64,000 nucleotides of DNA, taken from NCBI GenBank assembly GCA_032158295.1, contig CM063248.1:15982787-16046786 (forward strand), written 5' to 3'. Under the pieces are notes generated by a model. It ran no database searches. It saw nothing but the letters and a program-made list of their open reading frames with translations, and was not told the origin of the DNA. The stretch is from Pycnopodia helianthoides. Its lineage: Eukaryota > Echinodermata > Asteroidea > Forcipulatida > Asteriidae. The translations under genes and the position numbers were made by a program. This document shows, piece after piece, positions 45,601 to 55,054 of this stretch. Each line of letters begins with the position of its first letter. Position 1 is the first letter of the stretch.

Positions 45601-46022
45601 GGCCCAATTTCATAGAGCTGCTTAATTTCTTTCCTGCTAAGCAGAAATAAGCAGGATACAGTCACAAATTGTACATGTGACATGGTATTTTGGCCGATAA
45701 GCATAATTTTGTTGTGCTTAGCTACTTTTTCTGCTTAAGCAGCTCTTTGAAACATGGCCATGGTGCTTACTAAATGCATTTCTGGTGAGGGTGTTGGAAG
45801 GGGGTGTGCCGTAAATTCTGGTTCATGCATGCCATGAACGTGGGACCCAAAGTGTATTATGGAGGTCAAGATTTCAAGTTCATTAAGTGAAGAAAACCAG
45901 AGCATTTTTGTTATCCTCAGGCTAATTATAGTTTGTGTCTTGCTATATCTTTCTCAGGAAAACCGATTGAACACCATTGCAACTTGGTCATGGAAAATAA
46001 CGATGTGAAGGAGGACACCTAG
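36606..46022 (+). CDS. Transmembrane protein: 2 C-type lectin domains, EGF-like, Ig domain
   Basis: Complete multi-exon gene, phase-consistent throughout. Order: signal peptide; C-type lectin domain 1 (39570-40378, WIGLHD); C-type lectin domain 2 (41117-42419, WIGLHD); Cys-rich EGF-like module (42916-43110); Ig domain (43523-43822) with the disulfide Cys in TMRCHV and GSYVCVA and the usual DAGSYVC motif; two tiny stalk exons; membrane helix (44961-45049); short tail. It should be a type I cell-surface protein of about 500 residues. The sites that hold Ca2+ and sugar (EPN/QPD and WND) are missing in lectin domain 1 and reduced to RPR and AND in domain 2, so classical Ca2+-dependent sugar binding is doubtful. 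Immune recognition or cell adhesion is plausible from architecture but is inferred. I know of no named vertebrate orthologue. Confidence 0.85.
37160..37528 (+). mobile_element. Inverted-repeat element, aaaggcacagtacacgtttgg family
   Basis: Begins taaaaggcacagtacacgtt and ends gtgtactgtgcctttaa. The body is near-identical to 2488-2873. First intron of the lectin gene. Confidence 0.88.
38811..39199 (-). mobile_element. Inverted-repeat element, aaaggcacagtacacgtttgg family
   Basis: Opposite orientation to 37160-37528. Ends ggcacagtacacgtttgata and aaacgtgtactgtgcccgtt. Holds gaagcgtttctgacagaaac, an extra short palindrome. First intron of the lectin gene. Confidence 0.88.
39296..39470. mobile_element. 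MITE, cagggcccaatttcat family, decayed right end
   Basis: Starts gggcccaaattcatagagct and contains gctaagcacaa. The right end stops at ctgcttaagcagg without the terminal part. It lies about 100 nt before lectin exon 2. Confidence 0.7.
39570..39724 (+). CDS. Lectin/Ig receptor exon 2: lectin domain 1, N-half
   Basis: The acceptor is ggcttctgtag and the donor is gtaaat. The exon is 155 nt, phase 1 to 0. CQHEGYLFRDECFWI is the long-form lectin start with an extra N-terminal Cys pair, followed by WVDADQLCKRYQGARLVAI (helix 1 and strand 2). Confidence 0.9.
39918..40021 (+). CDS. Lectin/Ig receptor exon 3: lectin domain 1 core
   Basis: The acceptor is gttgatgtttag. The exon encodes QDVWIGLHDTHNESDWKWSD, the WIGL core motif plus a WKWSD turn, with NES as a sequon. 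The donor gttagt at 40022 gives phase 2. A second donor, gtaaat at 40026, gives phase 0 (see findings). Confidence 0.85.
40239..40378 (+). CDS. Lectin/Ig receptor exon 4: lectin domain 1, C-half
   Basis: The acceptor is atgtgtttgcag and the donor is gtgagt. The exon is 140 nt, phase 2 to 1. It encodes MDNNCVALQSDNGKWKDSKC and IICAQP, the conserved last Cys pair of a C-type lectin fold. NNC stands where WND would bind Ca2+. Confidence 0.88.
40767..40877. mobile_element. MITE, cagggcccaatttcat family, short variant
   Basis: A 111-bp form with catggctctgctta ends: cagggcacaatttcatggct against agccatgaaattgggccctg. The same variant as 47823-48077. Lectin-gene intron. Confidence 0.85.
41117..41268 (+). 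CDS. Lectin/Ig receptor exon 5: lectin domain 2, N-half
   Basis: The acceptor is gacatctgcag and the donor is gtaagg. The exon is 152 nt, phase 1 to 0, with CPDGGTLFRDRCYWYGG and WAEANEDCARFGDG. An inverted-repeat element starts about 8 nt past the donor. Confidence 0.9.
41277..41462. mobile_element. MITE, cagggcccaatttcat family, abutting a splice donor
   Basis: Starts gggccaaatttcatagagct about 8 nt after the exon 5 donor (41269) and ends aaattgggccctg. Lectin-gene intron. Confidence 0.85.
42034..42140 (+). CDS. Lectin/Ig receptor exon 6: lectin domain 2 core
   Basis: The acceptor is ctggttttgcag and the donor is gtaagt. The exon is 107 nt, phase 0 to 2. It encodes PGIWIGLHDRRKEGKWEWVN, and the split matches lectin domain 1, so the two domains arose by duplication of a multi-exon unit. 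Confidence 0.9.
42286..42419 (+). CDS. Lectin/Ig receptor exon 7: lectin domain 2, C-half
   Basis: The acceptor is attttttttaag and the donor is gtaaga. The exon is 134 nt, phase 2 to 1. It encodes YQNWRAGRPRNGTRANDCAS and ANRYVCTLQ. RPR replaces EPN, and AND replaces WND. Confidence 0.9.
42456..42825 (-). mobile_element. Inverted-repeat element, aaaggcacagtacacgtttgg family
   Basis: Ends gttaaaggcacagtacacgt and acgtgtactgggcctttaac. Minus orientation like 38811-39199. In the intron between lectin domain 2 and the EGF-like exon. Confidence 0.88.
42916..43110 (+). CDS. Lectin/Ig receptor exon 8: Cys-rich EGF-like module
   Basis: The acceptor is ttatctccacag and the donor is gtaata. The exon is 195 nt, phase 1 to 1. 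An acidic Gly/Asp linker (GSGDGDDGATVGKDESDN) is followed by Cys in the pattern CASCVTGSQC, GKCLCDSQF and MACDK. EGF-like or EB-like is the nearest description; the exact family is unclear. Confidence 0.8.
43176..43348. mobile_element. MITE, cagggcccaatttcat family
   Basis: Ends cagggcccaatttcaaagaa and attgggccctg, with gcttaagcacaac and gtgactggtatcctgctcat inside. In the intron between the EGF-like and Ig exons. Confidence 0.85.
43523..43822 (+). CDS. Lectin/Ig receptor exon 9: Ig domain
   Basis: The acceptor is gttcccttgcag and the donor is gtaaga. The exon is 300 nt, phase 1 to 1, a complete one-exon Ig module of I/V-like type: NVTMRCHV (Cys B), VLWQKA (core Trp), YELTITNLQKEDAGSYVCVA (Cys F). 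NVT is a sequon. Confidence 0.92.
44134..44172 (+). CDS. Lectin/Ig receptor exon 10: stalk micro-exon
   Basis: The acceptor is ttctttttcag and the donor is gtaagt. The exon is 39 nt, phase 1 to 1, AAPSVPGVGESTS. A symmetric phase 1 exon can be skipped or repeated without frame loss. Confidence 0.7.
44321..44353 (+). CDS. Lectin/Ig receptor exon 11: stalk micro-exon
   Basis: The acceptor is gtttttttgacag and the donor is gtaaca. The exon is 33 nt, phase 1 to 1, VDKGKVVEANQ. Like exon 10, it is skippable in frame. Confidence 0.65.
44524..44680. repeat. Short inverted repeat with GGCTTG-type hexamers
   Basis: Outer arms gccaggggctttttctaaac and gcttggaaaatggccctgg. The inner part has tandem agacgaagtccaagccgaag hexamers. 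Lectin-gene intron. Confidence 0.65.
44961..45049 (+). CDS. Lectin/Ig receptor exon 12: transmembrane helix
   Basis: The acceptor is catttttgtatag and the donor is gtacgt. The exon is 89 nt, phase 1 to 0. It encodes TLGILIGMGTLCIGCMLAVV followed by VIRAKANR, a helix with small-residue GxxxG-like spacing and a basic stop-transfer end. Confidence 0.85.
45461..45520 (+). CDS. Lectin/Ig receptor exon 13: cytoplasmic tail, form A
   Basis: The acceptor is cttacatttacag. Read through, it gives IHGPLDTDSEYDMSKTNVL then TGA at 45518-45520. A strong donor gtgagt at 45486 lies inside; if used, the exon ends at 45485 in phase 1 and joins the exon at 45958 (form B). Confidence 0.7.
   Translation: MHGPLDTDSEYDMSKTNVL
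45598..45762. mobile_element. MITE, cagggcccaatttcat family
   Basis: Starts cagggcccaatttcatagag and ends gcttaagcagctctttgaaa then catggcc (decayed end). In the last intron of the lectin gene, between the two alternative stop codons. Confidence 0.85.
45958..46022 (+). CDS. Lectin/Ig receptor exon 14: alternative tail, form B
   Basis: The acceptor is tatctttctcag. In phase 1 after 45485 it reads RKPIEHHCNLVMENNDVKED then Thr and TAG (46020-46022). The strong donor/acceptor pair and exact frame fit make this at least as likely as form A. An inverted-repeat element (45598-45762) lies in this intron. Confidence 0.6.
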
Positions 46023-46899
46023 TGAAAACTGGTTTGGATCCACGAATTACTTCAAATATCTAGGTTGTCATTTTTAAAAACTATTATGGCTTTAATCAGC
46101 CCACCGGGATCCTTATACACATAACTCGAAATTAAATAGGCCAGTGAAGCTTCCTTTTTTTGCAGGAGAAAACAGCAGGATTAATTGTATAGCTAAATTT
46201 AATGGAACTTACATAAACTATATGGACAGAGACGTCAGCCTATACCAGGCCGGGCTAACAGCTACTGGTGACCGTATAGGCCACGCCCTGACTTACGTAT
46301 TACCCTGTCCTTAATTAATATACTGAATATCACTACGCCACTAACCAAAAGTAGTCCCATAACAAAATACTAAAATCTAGGTTGACAAATGTATGTTCAC
46401 CAATGGCTCAGACTGAAAAAAAATCTGAGACGTGAAGTTATTAACATCCACGTGAAGGCAACAGTCAGCTGGAAATTTTTAATTAAAGTTTCATCAACAC
46501 GAGTAAAATCAAGATACCATTTTTTGCTCTAATTGATATATATTAAGATAGTATGGCACTTTAAAATAATAGGTGTCAATGCAATACTTCCTGCTTCTGG
46601 TGGTATGAGGTTAACAATGTGACATAGTTCTAAGGGAACACTGTGCCTTAAGTGTCCCACGTTTATTAAATGACCGTCCTATTTTTATTTCTGCCAATTT
46701 TGCACAGAAAACATGATAGAAATCGTTGTACATTTTTTTTCTTCTTCGTGGTTTCTGGCATCTTGATAAAGTTATGTGTAGATGATGTATATAAATCGCC
46801 AGCAGCAGCAAATTTGTCGAAACTCTTAAATAATCCGCCTTTATGGTTAATTAACGCAAGTATTATGAACAAATAAAAAAAAATATTTTTCTAGAGAAT

Positions 46900-47190
46900 G
46901 GTTCGTGTTTCCTTTTTTATTTTTTGGGTCGTTTTGTTACCATACAGTTTTTTACCTCAAACAAATACGTTCCAAGTTTGGTTTAGTGTTAATTCTAACG
47001 AATGATTTGTATTGTTTAGTTGAAATTGTATTTATAACAACTTGCTATGGGTATTTTTACTTTCAAAAATTGTGTATAAATAGCTTTAAGGAGAAGATTT
47101 GATTGGGAAAAAATATAGTCTTCGTTCGGGTTGTTTTCTTGGTTTTTTTTATACGCGCGAGATTTGCCCAGTAATTCACGCGGAGCCAAT
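46900..47190 (+). repeat. AT-rich dispersed repeat
   Basis: Has acgaatgatttgtattgttt, gctatgggtatttttacttt, aaaattgtgtataaatagct and aaaaatatagtcttcgttcg, matching 25910-26060. Confidence 0.6.
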
Positions 47191-47822
47191 GCAGGTCAAA
47201 CAGAACCATCCTGCGAGCGACACCTTGAACGACTGGGAAACTTAGAAACAGGATATCAGAGAATGTGAGAGAGGACAGGACCGACCTAACAAAGTATCAA
47301 TATACCATTAAAGCCTGACCCCCCCCCCCATCCCCTCCAAGCATAAACCAAAGTTGCGCTTTTACATGTACGTGTTAAACAATAAAACATAATTACATTT
47401 ATGCAGACGAATTAGCCTACAGCCGGCCATGAATTAATTTATTTGATTGAGAGAAATGTAATACAAGGTGACAGGGTCAATCATATATTTATTGGAAGCA
47501 TCAATCGTGTACTGACACGTTAATTGAAATTTACTTTGAAGACAGCACGGTGGTACATTTGGTCTGAGGGAGGCCTATGGGAATTATAGCGCAGACCACC
47601 GAGGACAGTAGAGAATGGGATGTAAATCCCTTCAAAACCATCTTTAATGAACCACAGAGCAACTTAAGCCAAAGGAAGAGTCAAAAACGCTGAAGTTTGT
47701 GTCCAAGTACACACCTAAACAAGACGGGAAAAACACATCTGAATCTTAAGGAAATAAATATCACTCGGAAATATTAATACTACATTCAGACAGTGGGTTG
47801 ACGGATGGGTTTTTGAGCTAAT

Positions 47823-48077
47823 CAGGGCCCAATTTCATGGCTCTGCTTACCGTAAGCAAAGAATCGGCGCTTGCGGAAGCAGGAAATTCCGCGCTTACGT
47901 CAAGCGTATTTCACAGGTTAGCAGGGAATTTCGGCTTGTGCGCGTGCGTACTCCACGTTACTAGGCATTCTACGCTTACACAGCTAGCGCAGAAATTCGG
48001 CGCTTGAACAGTAAGCGGAGAATGGTCACCGCAAGCGCAGAATTCGGCGGTTAGCAGAGCCATGAAATTGGGCCCTG
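47823..48077. mobile_element. MITE, cagggcccaatttcat family, long GC-rich variant
   Basis: Ends cagggcccaatttcatggct and agccatgaaattgggccctg form a perfect 20-bp inverted repeat. The inside repeats gcgcttac/gtaagcg-type words and is unlike the AT-rich copies. Intergenic. Confidence 0.9.
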
Positions 48078-49150
48078 TACATTTACGCGTGCCACTTTTC
48101 ATCAACATCTTGGTGCACCTGGCAATGCAAATTCAACCAATCAACGCAGTCAACGGCACACGCGAATGGTCGACGGTTTCTTGTGTTCCCAAAAAACTTT
48201 GTTTGTTGTAGTTGAGCAAAAAGCTGAATTAATTTTAAAAACACAATGTTTGAAGGAAATTTTCGTTGCTTTTTTCAACTAATACTTTATGTGATTTAAT
48301 GCCAACATTAGTGAGCTCGAAATGCAATATGGATTTAGATGTTTAAAAACTTTCTAACAGTGTGTCGCAAAAGATGTGCTCAAAACTGTCTTAAATTTTG
48401 AGGCGTCACATTTTTTTGTTTTTGAAATGTTTTAGTCGGCATCTAACTGTAACAGTTGGAACATTCACCTGCAGCCATCTCAAAAGGACATAACTGTACT
48501 GCTTTCTTAACCAAAGCAAGCACCGGATTACTCAATGAAAGCTTCTGTTAGCGAAGAGATTTGCCAGGATAATGTCGTCCTATTGTTGAGGTTGGTTTGG
48601 GGTCGCCATGAAGTGTATTATGGCCAATTCACTCTGCATAAATTAGCTCAAAGGGCATTCACTGCACGGCTTTGTTCAATGGATTACATAACTCAAATTG
48701 TGTTTGCACTTTGAGTGACTAACAACACTCTCTTGAACTCCACACGCTTGGCACGAGAAAAAAACATTGAGCAAGCAAACGCAGCATTTGCCTTGGAATA
48801 GGGTTGTTTACAGTCAAGTCAAAAAGTTTAGTTAAACAAGTTAAAGAGCTCTAACGGAATACGACGCAGTAAAAGAAATGGAACACCTTGCATTGGTTTC
48901 AAAACCGACATCCAGTAGCCGGGTTTCCCGACGGGATAGTGGTATTTTAACGTGACACACTTCTCGCCTCCTGCGCGGCAGTAGCAAGGTGCTAGTGACA
49001 GCCGAAGAATGGATTAACTGGAAACCACAAACAACAAGGTCAACAACACATCTATCTCCACCGGCAGTGCAACCCAAGGGATATACGCATGTGACGGACC
49101 ATGTCGGCAGCACCAAGCAAATTAAGGTAAACTTATACGCTATAGCTGTT

Positions 49151-49496
49151 TTAAAGGTATTGTACACTTTTGGTAACAGCTCAAAATCAGTGTCCACATT
49201 TTGTGTGATTAAACATATGCATGAACAAACAAACCTGTGAAAGTTTGTGCTCAATTGGTCATCGAGGTCACGAGAAAATGGTGAAAAGAGGTCTTATGTG
49301 TTTTCTGTTTTTTCAAATTATCGCGCGCGATAATTACTATTGTTTTACTCGTTTCTCAGAAACGATAGCATTTTAGGCAGAAATATTTTAAGGAACCCTT
49401 TTTACCATTACTTACTTTAAATCATGTAAGTTAGGTGTGAATCTGTGAACATTGTGTTTTTCGATCTTACCAATAGTGTACAGGGCCTTTAAAAAT
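49151..49496 (-). mobile_element. Inverted-repeat element related to the aaagg...ttttggtaa families
   Basis: Ends tttaaaggtattgtacactt and agtgtacagggcctttaaa. The body has ggtcatcgaggtcacgagaa and a tcgcgcgcgat core. Intergenic. Confidence 0.75.
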
Positions 49497-51952
49497 GTAC
49501 CATGTTAATTATCCAAATTCGACTGAACACGTAGCATTTCAATCGGGGTTGGTTGCAAACTATGTCAGTGACTTCCATGAACTGTTACAAGTAAGTCCAT
49601 ACCATTTTTGCCATAAGTAGTTCTACGAGAATAACATACATTAGAAGGCCTTATTATTATTATGGCTATTTTTGCCCTTGTTCAGTGGCGTAACCGTGGG
49701 GGGCAGGGGCGGGATCCCCCCTCAAAAAATTAACTGAAAATGTGATCGAAAATTTGTACAGTGGTTCGATACAATAATACCCTCACACACAAACACACAC
49801 ATACAAATTGTGTCTTTGCCCACCTCCCCCCCCCCAACTCCCGCGGATGAAGTTGTATTGCTCCCCCACTGCTCTTGTGGGAATGTCAGTCAAGAAATAA
49901 ATAAACAAATAGTAATACTAATAATAACAAAAATAAACAAATGCCACTGTTATAATTCTTTCAAGGGTTTCAGATTGGTTGCTACCGAATGTAAGGAATT
50001 AAAAATCACATTATCATTTCATGCTATACAAAAATCGATCAATTATTATTATTATTTAATTATTATTATTATGAATACACCCTGGCAATCAGCAACCTTA
50101 ACTATACAGGTCGGTGTGCAGAAACTCTCCTTTAACCAACACAATTATAATATTCTTATTAGCATAGCCTTCAATGTACACTGACTCTTTTTTAAATGGT
50201 TTCAACAACATTTGAAAAAATTGGCATCGACAATCATCGGTTTAGAGAACCTTCAGATTAGCCTCAAGACTACCCCGGTATACACGTTTTCGACTTTCAT
50301 ATGAATTGTTACTGTCTGGATTAGTTTAACTTTTGCTCTTACACTGTGATAAAACAATGACTTTGCAAAAAGAACATGATTTTGTCACTAGTCCCTGCAC
50401 CGCCCCAAGCCGTGAACAAAATTTGAGGTATACGGTAGTTTGCAAGACACGGGCAGTAAATTAACATAATCTTTGTCAGGAAAGTACCTTATAATAGGCT
50501 TATTATTTTCGTACAGTTTATTTTATATTCAAGATGATAACTTATAAGAGAACAGTAGATGCCTCTTAGTAGTTTTTTATAACTGTAAGGACGATTAAAA
50601 TGAAGGGTTTTTGTAGGTGTGCTGTCAGATGTAAGGTTTATTGAAAAACGTCTCGAGGCAAACAATTCTCTTCGGCTAGTTTTTTGGTATTTAACAGAGT
50701 ATTTTTAAAAACGCAACCACACAATTCAATTACTCCCGTAAGAGCGTCATTTCTTCTATTTGAGCAGGATTCTGCTATAATGGTCCATGGTAGTTACCAA
50801 GTTGAAGCCAATAATTCAACCAAGGACACCGATATGGGAAAACATCAACTGAAATATTCAATCCGTTTAAAAAATGCAACGAACCGCGCATTTAGTTGTG
50901 AGTGAATTATAGGTCCTTGAAGGGCTTATAATTTATACGTATACTTTTATACCTGTAAAAATTCGATTCCTCTGCTTTTTAGCAAACTATTAAAAGAACC
51001 TTCGTTTTAATAATTGAAGACAATTGAAACGTAAGAAATGAAATATAGGCCTAATGGTTAAAGTTTCATAGAAAAACCCCGTCACAACCATCACAGAAAA
51101 TACCCAAATAGAATAAAAGGAAGGTTTACTGATAACCTAGTGAAAGAATAACCCTGTATCAAAATAAATTAAAGAAGGACGCTTGCTCCTAGAACCGATA
51201 AGGAACAACAAGCAAACCTCTCTTAGTTAGGAACAACATATTTATTCAAATAACAGTTCGAATTTAATCAACCCCAAGAGCCATGCAGACTCTTATTGTT
51301 TTCCATGTCCTTAAATCCTCCGGGATTGCTGTCTCAGCATCTCAAACATTTTCAAATTACCCTCAACCTTCCAGATAAGCCAACTCCATTGCATTTCACA
51401 TCAGTTCAAAGGATCAACTTATAAAATAATAAAATAAACTCCTCAAATTTGTTCATCCACCATCATGCCACATGGTTTTCCCCATATGTAATCTATTGAA
51501 ATACGTGTAACAGCCAAGCAAACAATTATAGTAATCAATTTGCCAACTTAATTAAATTAAAATATTTATAGACGTGAACATTGGAATGCATGTACTCCCC
51601 AAGGACAATTATGAACGTTAAGACTTAATAATTTGACGATGGGACAGGATAATCTCCTTATCGCACTGGACATTGTTTCAATTAACCACTGTAAAATCTA
51701 AAGTAGCTTTGACTAAAACTTTGTTTTTAAAACTACTGTGGCTAAAAAACCTCTTCAAACCCCACTTTTCTCCACATCTTTTCTGATAGAAATTATAAAC
51801 TATGTGTTTCCTGCAGGAAATAGACGGGAAGTATTTTTTGACCACTTTACTTTTTTGATCGTTTATCATTACATTCATTCAGGGAGCAAATTTTTGTCTC
51901 AACCATATAGAGTTGAATACATAAAGGCCTTATGTTTCAGTGTCATCACGAT

Positions 51953-52032
51953 GAACGTTTGTTTGTTTGTTTGTTTGCTTGTGAATTTGTTTGTTGTTTG
52001 TATGTTGGGGTGTCGGGGGTGTTTGTTTGTTT
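51953..52032. repeat. TTTG microsatellite, imperfect
   Basis: gtttgtttgtttgtttg, then gtatgttggggtgtcgggggt and gtttgtttgttt. Same make-up as the CAAA loci at 59.4 and 61.4 kb, on the other strand. Confidence 0.85.
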
Positions 52033-53329
52033 TCTGTTGTTGGGGGTATATATAATAAACTCGTGGAACAAAAGTCACGTATAAGCGATAATCAATATCT
52101 AAAACGTATTTTCGTTTTGTTGTTCTTCGCAAGCGTGTTTATGTTTCACGTTTGTGCGGTTGGGGCGGCTCTATGACTAAACAGTTACCTGAACTAAATG
52201 TATAAAGGGTCGAGTTGGACTAATGACACTTAACAGCTGTAACTTTGCCCGATTCCCTTTGCATATACTACAACAATTATATATTTTATAGCGTTGACTG
52301 TCAAAATGAACACGGCCCATAGGCCATATTCACTTAAGCGTCCACCAATGTATGGGCATTTTATAGACTATGCCTCAAACCATGACAAAGGCTTAGAGAA
52401 ATGTACACGTTTTATAATGATTTTTTTATGGAATAATGTAGTTAAGTATATATATACAACACACAAACTTATACAATATTAAATTGCACCTGATGTTTCA
52501 ATCATGCACCATTACTTTTCTGTTTCTTTTGTTACGTTTGGTGCTTTCGCTACACTAATCCATTTATCCATTATTGTTTTTTGTTTTTTTATAAACATTT
52601 TACAGTTACAATTTTAAATTGATGGTTTTGCATTCTACTTTTCCCTATCAGTAAACAAAGGATAACATAATGTTTCACTGCTATGTAGGCCTAATACCTT
52701 TTCTGTTCAGGCAAGTTAAAAAATAACAAGCTTAAAGCCATGTATACCATGCACTTAATAATGATGTCATTAATCATGAGTCCATACACGGGATACGACG
52801 CCCATCATGGCTTGCCAAAATGGCTGGACTGGGCCCATCAGTGTTAATGTTGTGTATGCAATAATGAAGCAAACTATACAGCTAATTAATTAGGCTACAG
52901 ACAGTATAATACCCATGAGTTTTATAGACTTTGCGAACTGCATAAGTGCTTTACTCGTGGTTCAGGATGAAGATGCGATTTCCAAATAACAGATTTTCGC
53001 TGGAAATATTGAGAATTATATAGTTGACGAATTCAAGTCATGTCACGATGAATTGTTTTGCCTGACCATCCTGGTTGTGTGATACTGATACAAGTTTCAT
53101 ATTGGAAACTACCGTAGGGACCTGCATGAATAAACGACTCTTGAGTACACAATACAATCTTATTATAATATAAAAAGGTGCATATTAACAGCATACATTT
53201 ACTATGCTCTCTACCTTGGTTGAAAAGTACATTCTTCCCCGACAGCCTCAAATCAAGTAGTGTATTTTACCAAAGAACCGAAACTTCGATTATCCTGGAA
53301 ATCCTTTCAATGTCACGAATGTCGAGCGT

Positions 53330-54145
53330 GTGTTACACATCACTATGTCCGACGTGGACCATCATGTCTGACGAAATTTGGGAACCATTATTTCCGACCC
53401 ATTGTGTCCGACAAACCTTTTTGTCCGACTCATTGTGTCCGATGAACAATTTTGTTCGACCCAATATGTCCGACAAACCATTCCCATACCAATATGTCCG
53501 TCCATTACGTTGATAACAAAACCAAAAGTACACAAAGCTGCCACTAGCGGGGATCCCACTACCGGGGTGACCCCCGGTAGGAATAATCAAGGGAATCTTA
53601 TAGTTTTAACCATCGAAGCAGTCAATATTTTTATGGTATCCATAGCCACGTTCCGATTATTGTCATTATTAATAAAGCACTGGAGGTGAAGTAACTTGAA
53701 CGTAATTGCATTGCTCAGCGAAAACGGGCTACTCTGAACAGCAATCAGAGAGTCCTTTTGTGAACATGTAAACATATTGATTTATCTAGAAAATTAACAA
53801 CGGGGTTGCTTCGTTTAAACAATAAAGAACAATCAGATGTTTTGCATTTTCTGTTTTCAAGATTTGCGATGACATATTTGAGGCTTTTGCGGGTCGGACA
53901 TAATGGGCCGGACATGATTTGTTTATGTTCACAAAAAAAAAAATTTCGTCGGGCATAATGGTCCATGTCAGACATAATCTTGCGTATCAAGCGAGCAAAT
54001 CCATTACGCAGCCCACAAATGCCAAGACTAAAATCAAGAAGATCGACTGGTCTTGACATGTAATAAGAGATACTCTCAAGCCGACTGCACCGTGATTGCT
54101 TAGAATTAGATAATAATGGCCGCCCCATATCGGACCATTAGTTCC
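53330..54145. repeat. Degenerate atgtccgac repeats in two inverted blocks
   Basis: The left block 53345-53500 has about nine variants of tgtccgac (tatgtccgac, ttgtgtccgac, tttgtccgac). The right block 53895-54140 has the inverted forms gtcggacataatg, gccggacatg and tcagacataat. Likely the arms of a foldback element of about 800 bp. Confidence 0.65.
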
Positions 54146-54392
54146 CCTACATTTCAGAGCAAACATATTTTTGATTCTGATTCTAAAATACTGTTAGGCC
54201 TAGTAATACGCTAACGTTAACAGACATCGACCAATAATACATTAATAGTATCGTGGCATATGCCTTGATACTTCAACGTGAGTTATTCTCATTTGCTTAT
54301 TTGGGGAATCATCCTGGAAGCATTTACAACTTGTATGTAAAATAAGCGTCTATACGTAGTAAAAATAAATGTGTGTGGTAATTAATAATTGT

Positions 54393-54463
54393 CAAGTAAT
54401 AAACCACAAGGGAAACTGACTGGGTAAATTTCAAAATAGTATGGGGTTGAACAAAGAAACCCC
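54393..54463 (-). mobile_element. SINE fragment (3' tail)
   Basis: aagtaataaaccacaaggga to actgactgggtaaatttcaa then ggttgaacaaag, the reverse of the tail seen at 18710-18780. Confidence 0.75.
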
Positions 54464-54559
54464 ATAGTAATTAAAAATTATTATTATAATAGAAGACCTA
54501 CAATTTTTGACACCACGGCGCGCCTTAATGTGATTAAATTGTTTACATTAATGTAACGC

Positions 54560-55054
54560 ATTGTGACTGCGCATAAAGCTGCCGGTAATGCAGCAGTGTA
54601 CAAAACACTGCGGCACGCATGGTCATGAGAGTAAAGCGTTATGAACATATTACACCGGTTCTTCGTTCTCTACACTGGCTACCTGTTCTCAAGCGGATTC
54701 AGTTCAAAATTCTTCTCCTTGTTTACAAAGCAATATATGGCCTCGCTCCCACATACATCAATAGTCTCTTCTCACAAAAGTTGCCTTCTTCATCCATGAG
54801 CCTTCGATCAACATCCAACATTCATCTTCAACTTTCCAATGGTCCACGCACGAATACCCGCTATGGTGATAGAGCAGTCTCAGAAGCTGCACCAATTTGC
54901 TGGAACAAGCTCCCTCTTCACATCCGTGACTCATCCTCAATCAGCTCATTCAAGACTCAGTTAAAAACACATCTTTTCAGACAATGCTAAAGCGCTTTGA
55001 AACGCCTGTGGAAAGCGCTATACAAATGTTATTTTATTATTATTATTATTATTA
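54560..55054 (+). mobile_element. 5'-truncated non-LTR retrotransposon (CR1/L2-like), 3' end
   Basis: An open stretch reads from about 54575 to TAA at 54988-54990. The frame upstream of 54605 is broken. It carries the C-terminal reverse transcriptase signature of CR1/L2-like LINEs: TAARMVMRVKRYEHITPVLR, SLHWLPVLKRIQFKILLLVY, GLAPTYIN, and WNKLPLHIRDSSSISSFKTQ then LKTHLF. The 3' tail aagcgctatacaaatg is followed by (TTA)n to about 55054. It is a dead fragment. Confidence 0.85.

Noticed and set aside
48841..49254. 137-codon minus-strand frame
   Set aside because: Runs into a MITE-like element at 49151, with no domain, start context or splice sites.
49930..50090. ATT-rich stretch as the 3' end of a LINE
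   Set aside because: It has TTA repeats but no gcgctat tail or coding remnant next to it.
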